A stretch of 64,000 nt of DNA from Planctomycetota bacterium (GCA_019636215.1 JAHBXZ010000002.1:62001-126000), one strand, 5' to 3'. Numbered from the stretch's first letter, positions 34,653 to 44,026 are shown. Program-made: numbers and translations. The notes: generated by a model not told the origin, from the letters alone.

Positions 34653-36044
34653 ATGCGTTTGAAGCTGTTTGCCCTGTTTGCCCTGATCGCGCTTGGCAGT
34701 GCCTTTGTGCCTGCCATGGCGCAGGATGCGCCACAGCCCAAGGCTGCCGAAGCCCCCAAGGTTGACGAAAGCAAGCTGACGGCCCAGCAGAAGGCCAACG
34801 TGGCGGTGCTTGACGCCGTGTTGCGCACCATCCGCACGGGGTTCTACGACAAGACTTACGGCGGCAAGAACCTGGACGAAATGCGCGGGCGCTTTCTTCA
34901 GCGGGTCATGGACAGCCAACCCGGCGAGCCCCTGTACAAGGTCATCCGCCTGATGCTGGGCGAGTTCAAGGTCAGCCACCTGACCATCATTCCGCAGGAC
35001 ATTTACGACACCAACTTCGCGCCCGAAATGAACAACACGCGCTCCATGCGCCCCGGCCTGGATATCACAGAGACCGCACCGGGCCAGTACTTTGTCTCAG
35101 GCATCCTGCAGGGCAGCGCGGCCGACAAGGCCGGTGTGCTGCGCGGCGACCGCATTGTTGAAGTCAACGGCGTGGCCGCGACACAAAGCCCGTTGATGGC
35201 CGACAGCGGCGGCGACCCCGGTTTGCCGGGCGACCCGCATTACTTCATCCGGGTGCCTGCGGACGACGAGCCCCTTGTGTTGAAGCTGCAGCGCCACGCG
35301 GAATCGAAGAAACTGGTCACCGTAACATTGAACTGCACGGCCACCAGCATGATCGAGGCCACGCGCAAGAGCGTCAGTGTGATCGAGCACGAAGGCCGCA
35401 AGTTCGGGTACATCCGATTCTGGCACTTCCTGCACGGGGGCATGACCGAGGCACTGCGCCGCGCGCTGAACAAGGAGTTCAAGGACTGCGACGGGCTGGT
35501 CATTGACCTGCGCGGCCGCGGCGGCAGCCCGGTAGTCATGAATGACTGTTTCCGCCCGTTCGCGGAGCCGCCCCGCGGCGGCATGGGAATGGGCATGGGC
35601 GGCGGCACCGCAATGCCAAAGTGGAGCCGTCCGGTTGTTGCCCTGCAGGATGCGGGCTCGCGCAGCGCCAAAGAGGTGTACGCCCATAACTGGAAGTGGC
35701 AGAAGGTCGGCCCGCTGGTGGGTGAAAGCACCCCCGGCGCGGTGCTGGGCAGCACGTTTGTGGCAATGCCCGACGGCAGCCAGCTGATTTACCCGGCCCA
35801 GAACGTGCGCACACTGACCTTCGGGCAGGTCGAGCTCGAGGGTAACCCTGTCGAGCCTACCCACCCGGTGAAAGACCTGCTGCCCTACGCCGCAGGTGTA
35901 GACACCATCAAGGAAGCCGGTATCAAGATCCTGTATGACCTGGTCAAGGACAAGCCGAAGGTAGAGCCCACGCCGGAGCCGGGCCTGACCGAGAAAGAGG
36001 AAGGGTTCAGCATCGCGCCGGGACAATGGCGCAAGGCGGGATAA
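34653..36044 (+). CDS. S41 (C-terminal processing peptidase-like) protein with PDZ domain
   Basis: The 463-residue protein has a signal peptide (about 1-23), an N-terminal helical domain, a PDZ domain (about 135-225, with GSAADKAGVLRGDRIVEVNG) and an S41 peptidase core (about 245-420; IDLRGRGGSP). The likely nucleophile Ser sits in GSRSAKEVY. The Lys of the usual GxTxGK motif is missing: the segment reads ESTPGAVLG. That fits the tricorn-like subgroup better than CtpA, or an inactive protein. ATG 34653 has CCGGAG 7 bases upstream. Confidence 0.85.
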   Translation: MRLKLFALFALIALGSAFVPAMAQDAPQPKAAEAPKVDESKLTAQQKANVAVLDAVLRTIRTGFYDKTYGGKNLDEMRGRFLQRVMDSQPGEPLYKVIRLMLGEFKVSHLTIIPQDIYDTNFAPEMNNTRSMRPGLDITETAPGQYFVSGILQGSAADKAGVLRGDRIVEVNGVAATQSPLMADSGGDPGLPGDPHYFIRVPADDEPLVLKLQRHAESKKLVTVTLNCTATSMIEATRKSVSVIEHEGRKFGYIRFWHFLHGGMTEALRRALNKEFKDCDGLVIDLRGRGGSPVVMNDCFRPFAEPPRGGMGMGMGGGTAMPKWSRPVVALQDAGSRSAKEVYAHNWKWQKVGPLVGESTPGAVLGSTFVAMPDGSQLIYPAQNVRTLTFGQVELEGNPVEPTHPVKDLLPYAAGVDTIKEAGIKILYDLVKDKPKVEPTPEPGLTEKEEGFSIAPGQWRKAG

Positions 36045-36055
36045 AGACAGCAACG

Positions 36056-36090
36056 AAAAAGCCCGGCGCAGCGGCGCCGGGCTTTCTGTT
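36056..36090. terminator. Bidirectional terminator
   Basis: AAAAA, a perfect 9-bp stem (GCCCGGCGC / GCGCCGGGC; 36061-36082) with loop AGCG, and TTTCTGTTT form a terminator that works on both strands. It separates the S41 gene (+) from the aminotransferase gene (-). Confidence 0.85.
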
Positions 36091-36101
36091 TGGACCCACG
36101 C

Positions 36102-37304
36102 TCAAACCAGCTCGGCCGCGAACCTCTGGATGCGCTCAATGGCTTTGGCAATCTCTTCATCGCTGGCCGCGTAACTGAAGCGCACAAAACCGGGCGCACC
36201 GAACTCTCCGCCGGGGACGCCACCGACCAGCGCACGAGTCAGCAGGGCCTCGCAGATTGCGGCATCGTTCAGCAGCACAGTGTCGCCGTGACGCCTGCCA
36301 ATCCAGCCGCGGAAGTCCGGAAACACGTAAAACGCGCCGCCGGGCACCGCGCACTTTACGCCTTTGGCGGCGTTCAGCCCGGCCACCATGCGGTCGCGTC
36401 GGGCCTGGTACTGGCGGCGCCAGTCGGGCAGCTCTTTTGGGTCATTCTTCAGGGCCGTGAGTGTCGCCAATTGCGCTACGGTTGTCGGGTTGCTGGTGCT
36501 GTGGCTTTGCAGGGCGTTCATAGCCTTGACAACTGCCAACGGGCCGCCGACATAGCCAATGCGCCAGCCAGTCATCGCGTAGGCCTTGGCCACACCGTTT
36601 ACCGTAATGGTGCGGTCGTACGCGTCCGTGGAAAGCCCGGCAAACGCCACGTGCGCGCCGTCGTAGACCAGCTTCTCATAGATTTCGTCGCTTATGACAG
36701 CGATGTCCGTGCCCGCCACCACGTCGGCAATTGCCTGCTGCGCCTGCCTGTCCCACACCGCGCCTGTCGGGTTGCCCGGCGAGTTCACAATCAAAAGGCG
36801 AGTGCGCGGCGTGATGGCCTTGCGCAGGGCCTCCGGTGTCAGCACGAAGCCGCTCGCCGAGGTATCGACAATCACGGGCGTGCCGCCAAAGAAGCGGATC
36901 ATCTCGGGGTAACTGACCCAGAAGGGCGCGGGCACAATCACTTCGTCGCCGTCGTCAATCAGCGCACCGATGGCGTTGAAGATGCTGTGCTTGGCCCCGC
37001 AGGAAACGAGAATCTGTTCGGGTTTGTAATCCAGGCCGTTGTCGCGCCGGAACTTTTCGATGACTGCCTTGATCAGTTCGGGTGTTCCGCCCACGGGGGT
37101 GTAACGGCCAACGGCCCCGCCTTTATGCAGCGCATCAATCGCGCCCTGGCGGATGGGCATGGGTGTTTCGAAGTCTGGCTCGCCGGCGGTCAGGGCGATC
37201 ACGTCTTTGCCTTCGGCCTTCAGGGCTTTGGCGCGGGCAGTAAGGGCAAGCGTTGCAGAAGGCTGGATGCGCCCGACTCTGCGGGCCAGTCGGAGGTTGG
37301 GCAT
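36102..37304 (-). CDS. Class I/II aspartate (or prephenate) aminotransferase
   Basis: The 400-residue PLP enzyme has the family segments AGEPDFETP, YTPVGGTPELI, NSPGNPTGAVW and the PLP-Lys region NGVAKAYAMTGWRIGY (Lys follows VA). This is the AspAT subclass Ib, whose members often also aminate prephenate. It lies 9 bases after a prephenate dehydratase gene, so a role in phenylalanine or arogenate synthesis is plausible. The enzyme is cytosolic. I leave the symbol open because specificity cannot be read from the sequence. Confidence 0.9.
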   Translation of the reverse strand: MPNLRLARRVGRIQPSATLALTARAKALKAEGKDVIALTAGEPDFETPMPIRQGAIDALHKGGAVGRYTPVGGTPELIKAVIEKFRRDNGLDYKPEQILVSCGAKHSIFNAIGALIDDGDEVIVPAPFWVSYPEMIRFFGGTPVIVDTSASGFVLTPEALRKAITPRTRLLIVNSPGNPTGAVWDRQAQQAIADVVAGTDIAVISDEIYEKLVYDGAHVAFAGLSTDAYDRTITVNGVAKAYAMTGWRIGYVGGPLAVVKAMNALQSHSTSNPTTVAQLATLTALKNDPKELPDWRRQYQARRDRMVAGLNAAKGVKCAVPGGAFYVFPDFRGWIGRRHGDTVLLNDAAICEALLTRALVGGVPGGEFGAPGFVRFSYAASDEEIAKAIERIQRFAAELV

Positions 37305-37313
37305 GGGGTTGTC

Positions 37314-38159
37314 TCACTTGGTCTTGAAGCGAGGTTCCGAGCAATCGTAGCTGCCCAGTACCTGCAGATAGTTGGTGTGCTGCTTGAGTTCCGCCAGGGC
37401 GTTCAGGTTTTCGTCGTCGCTGTGGCGGCCGCTGAACTCCACGTAGGTGGTGTAATCCCAGCGGCTGGAACGATTGGGGCGCCCGGTGACAACATTCAGG
37501 TTGATGCCGAACTTCTTGAACGCGGCCAGCGCACCCATCAATGCGCCGGGTTCGTGCTTCAGCTCGAACATCACGGCCGTGGACACCGTGGCAGGCTCGC
37601 CCGGGGGCGACAGCAACTGGCTGCCCAGCGAGACAAAGCGCGTGACGCTGCCGGCATTGTTCTCAATGCCTGCCTCAAGAATTGAAAGCCCGTAGATGCT
37701 GGCCGCAAAGTCTCCGCAGACCACGGCGTCATGTCCGCCTTCCTGGGCCGCCACCGACATGAAGGCATCGGCACTGTCATAACGGGCGATAATGTCCAGG
37801 TTCTTCTGGCGCGAAAGGTACGCGCTGCACAGGTTCAGAATCGCCGGGTGGGCCAGGACGCGCCGGGTGCCTTTGCGTGTGCTGCCGCGCGAGCCCGCCA
37901 GGTTGTAGCGCTCATGAAAGCGGATCTCGCGGCTGAAGTAGATGCGGTTATGGCGCAGCATGTCCAGCAGGTCGTAGTTGGTGCCTGCCTCGGAGGTTTC
38001 AAAGCGCACCACGCCAAGCTGCACAGAACCCGACAGCAAGGCATCCAGCACGCCCTGCACCGTGGGTGAAGGCACCGTGGCGATGTCGCGGTCGGCGTAC
38101 ATCCAGGCCGCCGCGGCCTCGGCGTAGCTTCCGCGCTGACCATGAAACGCGATCTTCAA
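37314..38159 (-). CDS. pheA: Prephenate dehydratase with ACT domain
   Basis: The 281-residue protein converts prephenate to phenylpyruvate (or arogenate to phenylalanine). The dehydratase domain begins KIAFHGQRGSYAE and includes the catalytic TRF element in SVTRFVSL. An ACT domain follows (about 195-275; VMFELKHEPGALMGAL), the usual phenylalanine-feedback site, but its ESRP-like loop is replaced by GRPNRSS. TTG 38159 is chosen because GGAG lies 7 bases upstream and it begins at the family start; ATG 38207 would add 16 unrelated residues. Confidence 0.9.
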   Translation of the reverse strand: MKIAFHGQRGSYAEAAAAWMYADRDIATVPSPTVQGVLDALLSGSVQLGVVRFETSEAGTNYDLLDMLRHNRIYFSREIRFHERYNLAGSRGSTRKGTRRVLAHPAILNLCSAYLSRQKNLDIIARYDSADAFMSVAAQEGGHDAVVCGDFAASIYGLSILEAGIENNAGSVTRFVSLGSQLLSPPGEPATVSTAVMFELKHEPGALMGALAAFKKFGINLNVVTGRPNRSSRWDYTTYVEFSGRHSDDENLNALAELKQHTNYLQVLGSYDCSEPRFKTK

Positions 38160-38179
38160 GGTTTGGCTCCGTGCGCGGC

Positions 38180-38207
38180 ATCGTAGCAGCACGACCGTTG
38201 GGCGCAA
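38180..38207 (-). promoter_or_regulatory. Promoter of pheA
   Basis: TTGCGC (38207-38202) and TACGAT (38185-38180) are 16 bases apart on the minus strand, about 20 bases before the TTG start. A leader with GGAG follows. Confidence 0.55.
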
Positions 38208-38247
38208 TGGACGCGGGCCGGGCAGGCCCTGTGGGGTCCTTCAGGCT

Positions 38248-39828
38248 TCAAGCAAGCAGGCGCAGGCGCTTGGGATACAGCCTGGCCAGCGCATTGGCCA
38301 GCTGAAAGAAGGTGGCCGCCGGTTCGTCCGCCGGAAGGCGGATGGCAAGGGTTTCCACCGGCCCAGCACCCTGCCCCACATGGCGGGCCAGCGCCGCCAG
38401 GAACCTGGGACCTTCCGCGTTGAACTCCGACTCAGCAATGAACAGGCGGGCGGTGTACTGGCCGTCCTCGGGCTGTCCCTGACGGCCGAGTTCCAGCCTT
38501 GCGGCATCCTGGGGAAGCTCTGCAGCCGGCAGCGAAAGATCCAGCAGCCGGGGCGTAGGGCCGAGCTGGTCCTGCACCAGCACATGCAACCGCCGCACCC
38601 CAACACGGGCCATGGCCGCATAGAGCTCCAGCAAGCACTGCCACGGCGCGCGGCGGTCGATTGCCAGCAGCACCAGCAACGCCGATGGCTTTGCCCCGGG
38701 CTCGACTTCCCCGGCGTTTGCCACCAGAACCTCGGTGACTTCGGCCATGTCGGCGTGTTCGGCCCAGTCGGCTTGACCCGGCGCCAGGCTTGACCAGCGG
38801 CTGTCCTGGTCGACGCACAGCAGAACCTGCGTGGCCGCCGCGGCAGGGCGCACGGGCAGAGGCAGGCGGTCGGATTGCTCGGCCACGCGCCAGTACTCGG
38901 ACATGGTGGGGGGCTCAACCCGGGCCGCCATGCCGCGCTCGTCGTCAAAGCGCGCAAGGCGGCGGGCCTCGCGGGGTGGTTCCTCAACGGGCGGCGTCTT
39001 GAGTACCGGCCAGTAGGGCTCAATCTCAGCCAGCGCGGCACCGGAGAGTTCGTACAGGGCCTTCTCAAGTGGCCGCAGAGTTGCTGTCGGCGGCAACGAG
39101 AGCTGTACCCTGCGCGGGCGTGGCTTGGCCGACGCAATGTCCGCGGCAAAACCCTTGCCCCAGCCCGCGGCCGAACCCGCGCGTCGCAACGCGCCGTCAG
39201 GCATGCGCAGAATCGGGTTGGCCTTCACCCAGTGCAGCAGCACGGTGCCCGCGGCGGTCTCGGGTGCGAGTTCATAGCCCTCTGCAACCACCTGCGAAGT
39301 GTCGACCTTCAGCGGCAGCAGACGGGTGACTTCCCCGCGCTTGTCGTGCGTGCCCAGCCACAGGTTGCCGACGCGCAGTTCCACGCAGGCGAGCTCGAGT
39401 TCCAGCAGCGTGCTCCAGGACGACTCCACATGCGCCAGCACGATCAGCGCGCAACTGCTTGCCTGAAGATCGGCATTGAAGGTTGCTTCGGCCATGGGTT
39501 GCAGACGTGCGCGTAGCCCGGATATGCCCGCGGCAGAGAATGCTTTTCCGTCCCACAGCGCGATTTCGGCACCGGGCAGAACACGCGCAATCAGCAACTC
39601 CGGCTGATCGCGCTTGGCCTTGACGGGAAAGGTGTTGCCGTTGCGCGCCTCGGCCATGGACCAATAGGCCGTGGCGTCGGGCAGTGTCAGGCCCGCCAGC
39701 ATGTCGTCGGCGGCAAATGCGGAAAGGCGGCTGATGAACGGCGCGGGCGTATTGGCAGCGGGCTGGTTGCCGCCGCCGCAGGCAGCAAGGGCCAGCGCGC
39801 CAAAGCAGATGGCCAGCGCGCGCTTCAA
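38248..39828 (-). CDS. Large lipoprotein of unknown function
   Basis: The 526-residue protein begins at TTG 39828, overlapping the DUF1844 stop (TTGA). It has a lipoprotein signal peptide with lipobox LAAC (Cys17). The rest is an alternation of short strands and helices with high Leu/Ala content and no known domain. Two halves look loosely similar in layout (both contain a YW-AE-R region and a following LLIA/LLCVD strand), which hints at an ancient duplication. It is the third gene of a lipoprotein-DUF1844-lipoprotein run. Confidence 0.7.
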   Translation of the reverse strand: MKRALAICFGALALAACGGGNQPAANTPAPFISRLSAFAADDMLAGLTLPDATAYWSMAEARNGNTFPVKAKRDQPELLIARVLPGAEIALWDGKAFSAAGISGLRARLQPMAEATFNADLQASSCALIVLAHVESSWSTLLELELACVELRVGNLWLGTHDKRGEVTRLLPLKVDTSQVVAEGYELAPETAAGTVLLHWVKANPILRMPDGALRRAGSAAGWGKGFAADIASAKPRPRRVQLSLPPTATLRPLEKALYELSGAALAEIEPYWPVLKTPPVEEPPREARRLARFDDERGMAARVEPPTMSEYWRVAEQSDRLPLPVRPAAAATQVLLCVDQDSRWSSLAPGQADWAEHADMAEVTEVLVANAGEVEPGAKPSALLVLLAIDRRAPWQCLLELYAAMARVGVRRLHVLVQDQLGPTPRLLDLSLPAAELPQDAARLELGRQGQPEDGQYTARLFIAESEFNAEGPRFLAALARHVGQGAGPVETLAIRLPADEPAATFFQLANALARLYPKRLRLLA

Positions 39829-40277
39829 CCCTGCTTTCCTTTGGCAATGGCGGCGGCCTGCTGGCGCTGGATCTCCTGAATCACCTGCACCCACACCATC
39901 TTGAGCTCGGCCAGCATTTCCTCTACGGCCTTGGCTTCTTCGGCGTTGAGGTTGCCCTTGGTCTTTTCCTGCAGCATCGACAGGGTGTCGATCAGATACC
40001 GAGCCTGCATCGGGTCGAACTCCACTTCCCCGGTCATCGGGTGGCGCATGGCACCCATGAAAATCATGGCCTGGGTGGCGACGCTGGCGCAATGGGTCAG
40101 AAAGTCGGCCTTGGGCATCTGCTGGGGCTGGCCCTGGGCGGCTTGTTCCCCTTGTGCGGCACTTGGGGCGGCTTTCTTGTCTTCACCCAGTTTGGCGGAA
40201 AGCTGTTCTTTCTCGCGTTCGGCCTGGGCCTTCCAGTCGGAGTCAACAATCAGCTTGGGTTTCTCGGGTTCCGGCAT
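39825..40277 (-). CDS. DUF1844 protein
   Basis: The 150-residue protein has a Lys/Glu/Ala/Gln-rich N-terminal third and the DUF1844 core (about 55-135): FLTHCASVATQAMIFMGA, then ARYLIDTLSMLQEKTKGNL, which is the family hallmark. The function is unknown. It is cytosolic and acidic/basic mixed. The 4-base overlap with the next lipoprotein gene shows coupling. DUF1844 genes are frequent in Planctomycetota and other deep-branching phyla. Confidence 0.9.
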   Translation of the reverse strand: MPEPEKPKLIVDSDWKAQAEREKEQLSAKLGEDKKAAPSAAQGEQAAQGQPQQMPKADFLTHCASVATQAMIFMGAMRHPMTGEVEFDPMQARYLIDTLSMLQEKTKGNLNAEEAKAVEEMLAELKMVWVQVIQEIQRQQAAAIAKGKQG

Positions 40278-40291
40278 TTGCCTCTCAACGT

Positions 40292-40903
40292 TTACTTGTC
40301 GCCAATGCGCAGGCCTTCTTCGTGAAGGCGCGCGCCTTTGTTGCTGGGCCTGGCACCGCCGCCCTTCTTGCCGCCGAAAATGGCCTCAAAGCGGCCAAGC
40401 AGCTGCGCGGCAGTCAGGTTGTCGGGCCCGTCGTAGATCCATTCGGCCTCGAGTACGCGGTCAATCGCGTCGCGGTGCTCGCGCGTGACAGCGATGCCCA
40501 GGCGGGTCTGCTCCATGTCGGCTTTTTTGCGCTGCTCTTCCTGCTGTTCCTTAATGCGCTTGCCGTCGTCGGGCGACAGGGGCTGAAACTCGCGTTCGTC
40601 GCGTTCGGTATATAGCGTGGTGATGCGCACATAGGCGCGGTGGCGCACGTCGTTGCCCTTGTAGACGCTGCCTACATAGCGCATGTTCCAGTCGGTCTCG
40701 ATCTCGAGTCGCGGCATGCCGTTGACGAAGTTCTCTTCCTGGGACTTGATCTCGTATCCCTCGGCCTTCAGCACAGAAACCATGGCGTCGTACATATCCT
40801 CGCGGCTCATCGGGTAGTCGCGGTAGTGGTACTCTTTGTGCTCGGCGCAGCCCCCCAACAGGGCCAGCGTGGCCAGGCACAGTGCCAGAAGCTTGATCTT
40901 CAC
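40292..40903 (-). CDS. Small lipoprotein of unknown function
   Basis: The 203-residue protein starts at GTG 40903 (homology-free choice, because it begins at the signal peptide). The lipobox LGGC puts the lipid on Cys19. The N-terminal ~100 residues of the mature part contain a strand-helix pattern (MYDAMVSVLKAEGYEI) that resembles a small alpha/beta fold. A Glu/Lys-rich helix follows. No family is recognised. It is 14 bases before the DUF1844 gene. The open frame to 41143 is rejected. Confidence 0.7.
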   Translation of the reverse strand: MKIKLLALCLATLALLGGCAEHKEYHYRDYPMSREDMYDAMVSVLKAEGYEIKSQEENFVNGMPRLEIETDWNMRYVGSVYKGNDVRHRAYVRITTLYTERDEREFQPLSPDDGKRIKEQQEEQRKKADMEQTRLGIAVTREHRDAIDRVLEAEWIYDGPDNLTAAQLLGRFEAIFGGKKGGGARPSNKGARLHEEGLRIGDK

Positions 40904-41039
40904 AGGATCACCGGTTCGGGGAAACTTCGGGGCTGCACGATGGTAACGCTTGGGGGCCCGCTTTCCAACCCACAGGATGGCAGCGGGGCGTGGCGCTGGT
41001 AGACTCGCGCCGTGGGGCAGCCCGGACACTGGAACACGG

Positions 41040-42152
41040 ATGATTTCCCTGTTGGCCCGAAGTGACATCGCGGACATTGTTGCAAAGGTGGAGTCCGGGC
41101 AGCGCCTGGACGCGTCCGATGGGCTGCGGCTGTTCCGCAGCAACGACCTTGCCGCGCTTGGTTATGCCGCCAACCTGGTTCGCGAGCGCCGCCATGGCGA
41201 CGTCACGACCTACATCGTCAATCGTTACCTGCATTACAGCAATGTCTGCTGGGACACCTGCAAGTTCTGCAGCTTCTACCGCAAGCCCGGGGAACCCGGC
41301 AGCTTCACCAGGCCTGTGGATGACATTGTGCGGTGGGCGGCGCAGTTTGCCGGCCAGGGTATTGCCGAGCTTCACATCGTGGGGGGCCTGCACCCCAGCC
41401 TGAAGTATGATTACTACCTGGACATGCTGCGCGGGCTGCGCGCAACGCTGCCGGGCACATCACTGAAAGGTTTCACGGCCGTTGAAGTTGACTGGTTCTG
41501 CCGCATTTCGCGCAAACCGGCGGCCGTGGTAATGCACGAACTTCACCAGGCGGGGCTGGACAGTCTGACAGGTGGCGGGGCCGAGATTTTCGCGCCGCAC
41601 ATCCGCAGGCAGATCTGCCCCAACAAGATCGACGCCGCGCGCTACTTCGAAATCCATGGCATCGCGCACGACATGGGCCTGAAGACCCAGGTGACGATGC
41701 TTTACGGCCACATCGAATCTGACCAAGACCGTGTGGATCACATCCTGCGCGTGCGTGAACACCAGGACAGAACCGGCGGCTTTCAGGTGTTCATCCCGCT
41801 GGCCTATCACCCGGAAAACAACGCCATGAAGGCTCCGCGCGCAACCGGCATGACGGACCTCAAGGTGTATGCCGTATCGCGCCTGCTGCTGGACAACGTG
41901 CCGCACCTCAAGTGCTACTGGATCAGCGCCGGCCTGAAGCTGGCGCAGGTTGCCTTGAGTTACGGCGTAGACGACCTGGACGGCATCGTCTATGAGCACG
42001 AGCGCATCTTCCACGACGCGGGCAGCAGCACGCCGCAGCACGTCAGCGAAGACGCCCTGCGAAAGCTGATCACCGAGGCCGGGCGCCTTCCGGCCCGGCG
42101 CGATGCGCGATACAACCTGCTGGACAATGCTGTGGCCCGGAGCAACGCATGA
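41040..42152 (+). CDS. mqnE: Aminodeoxyfutalosine synthase (radical SAM)
   Basis: The 370-residue enzyme belongs to the futalosine route to menaquinone. It joins SAM-derived adenosyl chemistry to 3-[(1-carboxyvinyl)oxy]benzoate. The radical-SAM cysteines are in CWDTCKFCSF. The segments ELHIVGGLHP and FIPLAYHPENNAM are typical of MqnE rather than MqnC. The ATG at 41040 is preceded by GGAACACGG. Its last codon overlaps the next gene's ATG, so the TPR partner is coupled. It indicates that menaquinone is made by the futalosine path. Confidence 0.93.
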   Translation: MISLLARSDIADIVAKVESGQRLDASDGLRLFRSNDLAALGYAANLVRERRHGDVTTYIVNRYLHYSNVCWDTCKFCSFYRKPGEPGSFTRPVDDIVRWAAQFAGQGIAELHIVGGLHPSLKYDYYLDMLRGLRATLPGTSLKGFTAVEVDWFCRISRKPAAVVMHELHQAGLDSLTGGGAEIFAPHIRRQICPNKIDAARYFEIHGIAHDMGLKTQVTMLYGHIESDQDRVDHILRVREHQDRTGGFQVFIPLAYHPENNAMKAPRATGMTDLKVYAVSRLLLDNVPHLKCYWISAGLKLAQVALSYGVDDLDGIVYEHERIFHDAGSSTPQHVSEDALRKLITEAGRLPARRDARYNLLDNAVARSNA

Positions 42153-44026
42153 AGACCCTGACGATGATGCTGGCACTGTTGATGTGCTCGAGTTTGCAGG
42201 CCCAGGGCGAGAAGCCCACCGACCCGCCGCCGGCACCCGAGCCCGCACCGACCAGCTTGGGCATCAGCGCCGACCTGAATACATTCATCAAACAGGTGTA
42301 CCCCGAACTTGACCCGGCCGGTGAGCACGACCTGTTCAAGCTCAAGAACTACTCTGATGCCGCCAAGCGCCACGAGTACACGGGCGCCATGGCGCGGCTG
42401 GTTGCATTGTATGTGACGCGGCTGGACCTGGGGTCAACCGTGGCCAAGGTGTTTGACCAGTACGCCCGCGGCAAAGAGGGCGCACAGGTGACCTTCAAGG
42501 TGCTGCACGCCGTGCAGATGCTTCAGTACCCGCCCGGCAGCAGCAATTGGCCCGAGGCAGAAAAGATCCTGCGCGAGGCCGGGGCCATGGCGCCGGATTA
42601 CGCCTATCCGTGGTACTTCCTGGGTGAAGTCGAGATTGCGAAGCTGCGATCCGGGCTGGTCAGCAATCCCAAGGGCGCCATGGAGGCCGTGGACGCGGCC
42701 CTGAAGATCAAGCCGGACTTTTTTGCGGCCGTTTTGCTCAAGGCCGACCTGTTGATGGGCCACCGCCCGCCCAAAGAGGCCGAGGCCGCCAAGCTGCTGG
42801 AGCCACTGCTGGCCAAGATTGCGCCGTCGCCCGCGGATCTGGAGAATCTGCTGTCGAGCTATGGCCGCGTCACCACACAGGCCAAGATGCTGGCGTACAT
42901 TGACGAGCTGCTGAAACGCCCGGGCATGACGCCGAACCTGAAGGCCAGCGCATGCACGATTGCAGCCAGCGCACACAAGCATGTGATGGCGCTGGATGAT
43001 GCCATCACGTGGATGGAGCGTTCGCGCAAGGAAGTCGACATTAAGGTCGACCCTGAGGCGGTGATCCGGTCATATCGGTTCACGGCCGAATGCTGGGGCA
43101 TGAAGGCGGTGCAATTGCGTGAGAAGGACCCGGCGCTGACCGGCGAGAACCGCACCAGGTTCAATCAGTTCGTAGAGGCTGCCCGGAAAGACTTCCTGAC
43201 CGGCAGCGACCTTGATGCCAAGTACCTGCCCATTGAGCTGCGCGGCATGGAGGCCCAGCGATACGTCACGTTTCTGTACAGCATCGGCGAGCTTGAGTCC
43301 GCGCTAACATGGCTTGAAGAGTATCTTGAGAGCACCGCACTACCCGTGCACACGCGCAACGTGCTGGAACGCATGCTGCTGCAGATCCGCGCCAAGGTGG
43401 ACCCGAACGAAGAAATTCTGGTTGAGCAGTTCCGGGACCTTGTCTCGCGCGACGAAACAGAAGGCCTGGTGATCGCCCTGGACACAGCAAGGGTATCGGC
43501 CGAGACCGGCGGCGTTCACTTCAAGACCCTGCCCGCATTGAAGTTCTTCATCGACCAGTTGAAGCACCGCGACCGCCGTGTAGTGGAGCTTTCCGCCCGC
43601 CTGGCCGCTGACACGGCCGTCACCATGCGCAAGAGCGACAAAGACGAGGCTGCCGGAAAGGCCCGCGTGGCCGAGACCGGCCAGGCCATCGCCGCGCGCC
43701 TGGAAGACGAGATCGAATGCAAAAGTGAAGACCAGTCCATGCTGCAGACCGCGCTGGTGCGAACGCTGATCGAACTTGAGCACTGGCCCAGCCTGGCCCG
43801 CGCCGGGCGCCACGTGCGCAAGCTGCTGGATGGCATGGAACTGGCCGACCGGCCCGTGCCGCGCCAACTCGAGCGCGTGATCAACGTGCTGGTGCGCAAG
43901 GAATTCCAGGACAAGATCACCGATAAGCCCGAGGTTCCCGGTGCACTGCAGCGCCGCAAGGCCGGCGTGGTTTCGGAGTGGCTGCAGAAGCTGGCCGAGG
44001 CCATGGACAAAATGCATCAGGCCTGA
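42149..44026 (+). CDS. Exported TPR-like protein coupled to mqnE
   Basis: The 625-residue protein has a signal peptide ending near LQAQG and a Pro-rich linker. From about 50 on it consists of helical pairs with TPR spacing, best seen at APDYAYPWYFLGEVEIAK and KIKPDFFAAVLLKADLL. ATG 42149 overlaps the mqnE stop by four bases. A secreted repeat protein has no obvious link to menaquinone synthesis, so co-transcription may be incidental. Its stop lies in a palindrome shared with the convergent Nudix gene. Confidence 0.75.
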   Translation: MKTLTMMLALLMCSSLQAQGEKPTDPPPAPEPAPTSLGISADLNTFIKQVYPELDPAGEHDLFKLKNYSDAAKRHEYTGAMARLVALYVTRLDLGSTVAKVFDQYARGKEGAQVTFKVLHAVQMLQYPPGSSNWPEAEKILREAGAMAPDYAYPWYFLGEVEIAKLRSGLVSNPKGAMEAVDAALKIKPDFFAAVLLKADLLMGHRPPKEAEAAKLLEPLLAKIAPSPADLENLLSSYGRVTTQAKMLAYIDELLKRPGMTPNLKASACTIAASAHKHVMALDDAITWMERSRKEVDIKVDPEAVIRSYRFTAECWGMKAVQLREKDPALTGENRTRFNQFVEAARKDFLTGSDLDAKYLPIELRGMEAQRYVTFLYSIGELESALTWLEEYLESTALPVHTRNVLERMLLQIRAKVDPNEEILVEQFRDLVSRDETEGLVIALDTARVSAETGGVHFKTLPALKFFIDQLKHRDRRVVELSARLAADTAVTMRKSDKDEAAGKARVAETGQAIAARLEDEIECKSEDQSMLQTALVRTLIELEHWPSLARAGRHVRKLLDGMELADRPVPRQLERVINVLVRKEFQDKITDKPEVPGALQRRKAGVVSEWLQKLAEAMDKMHQA

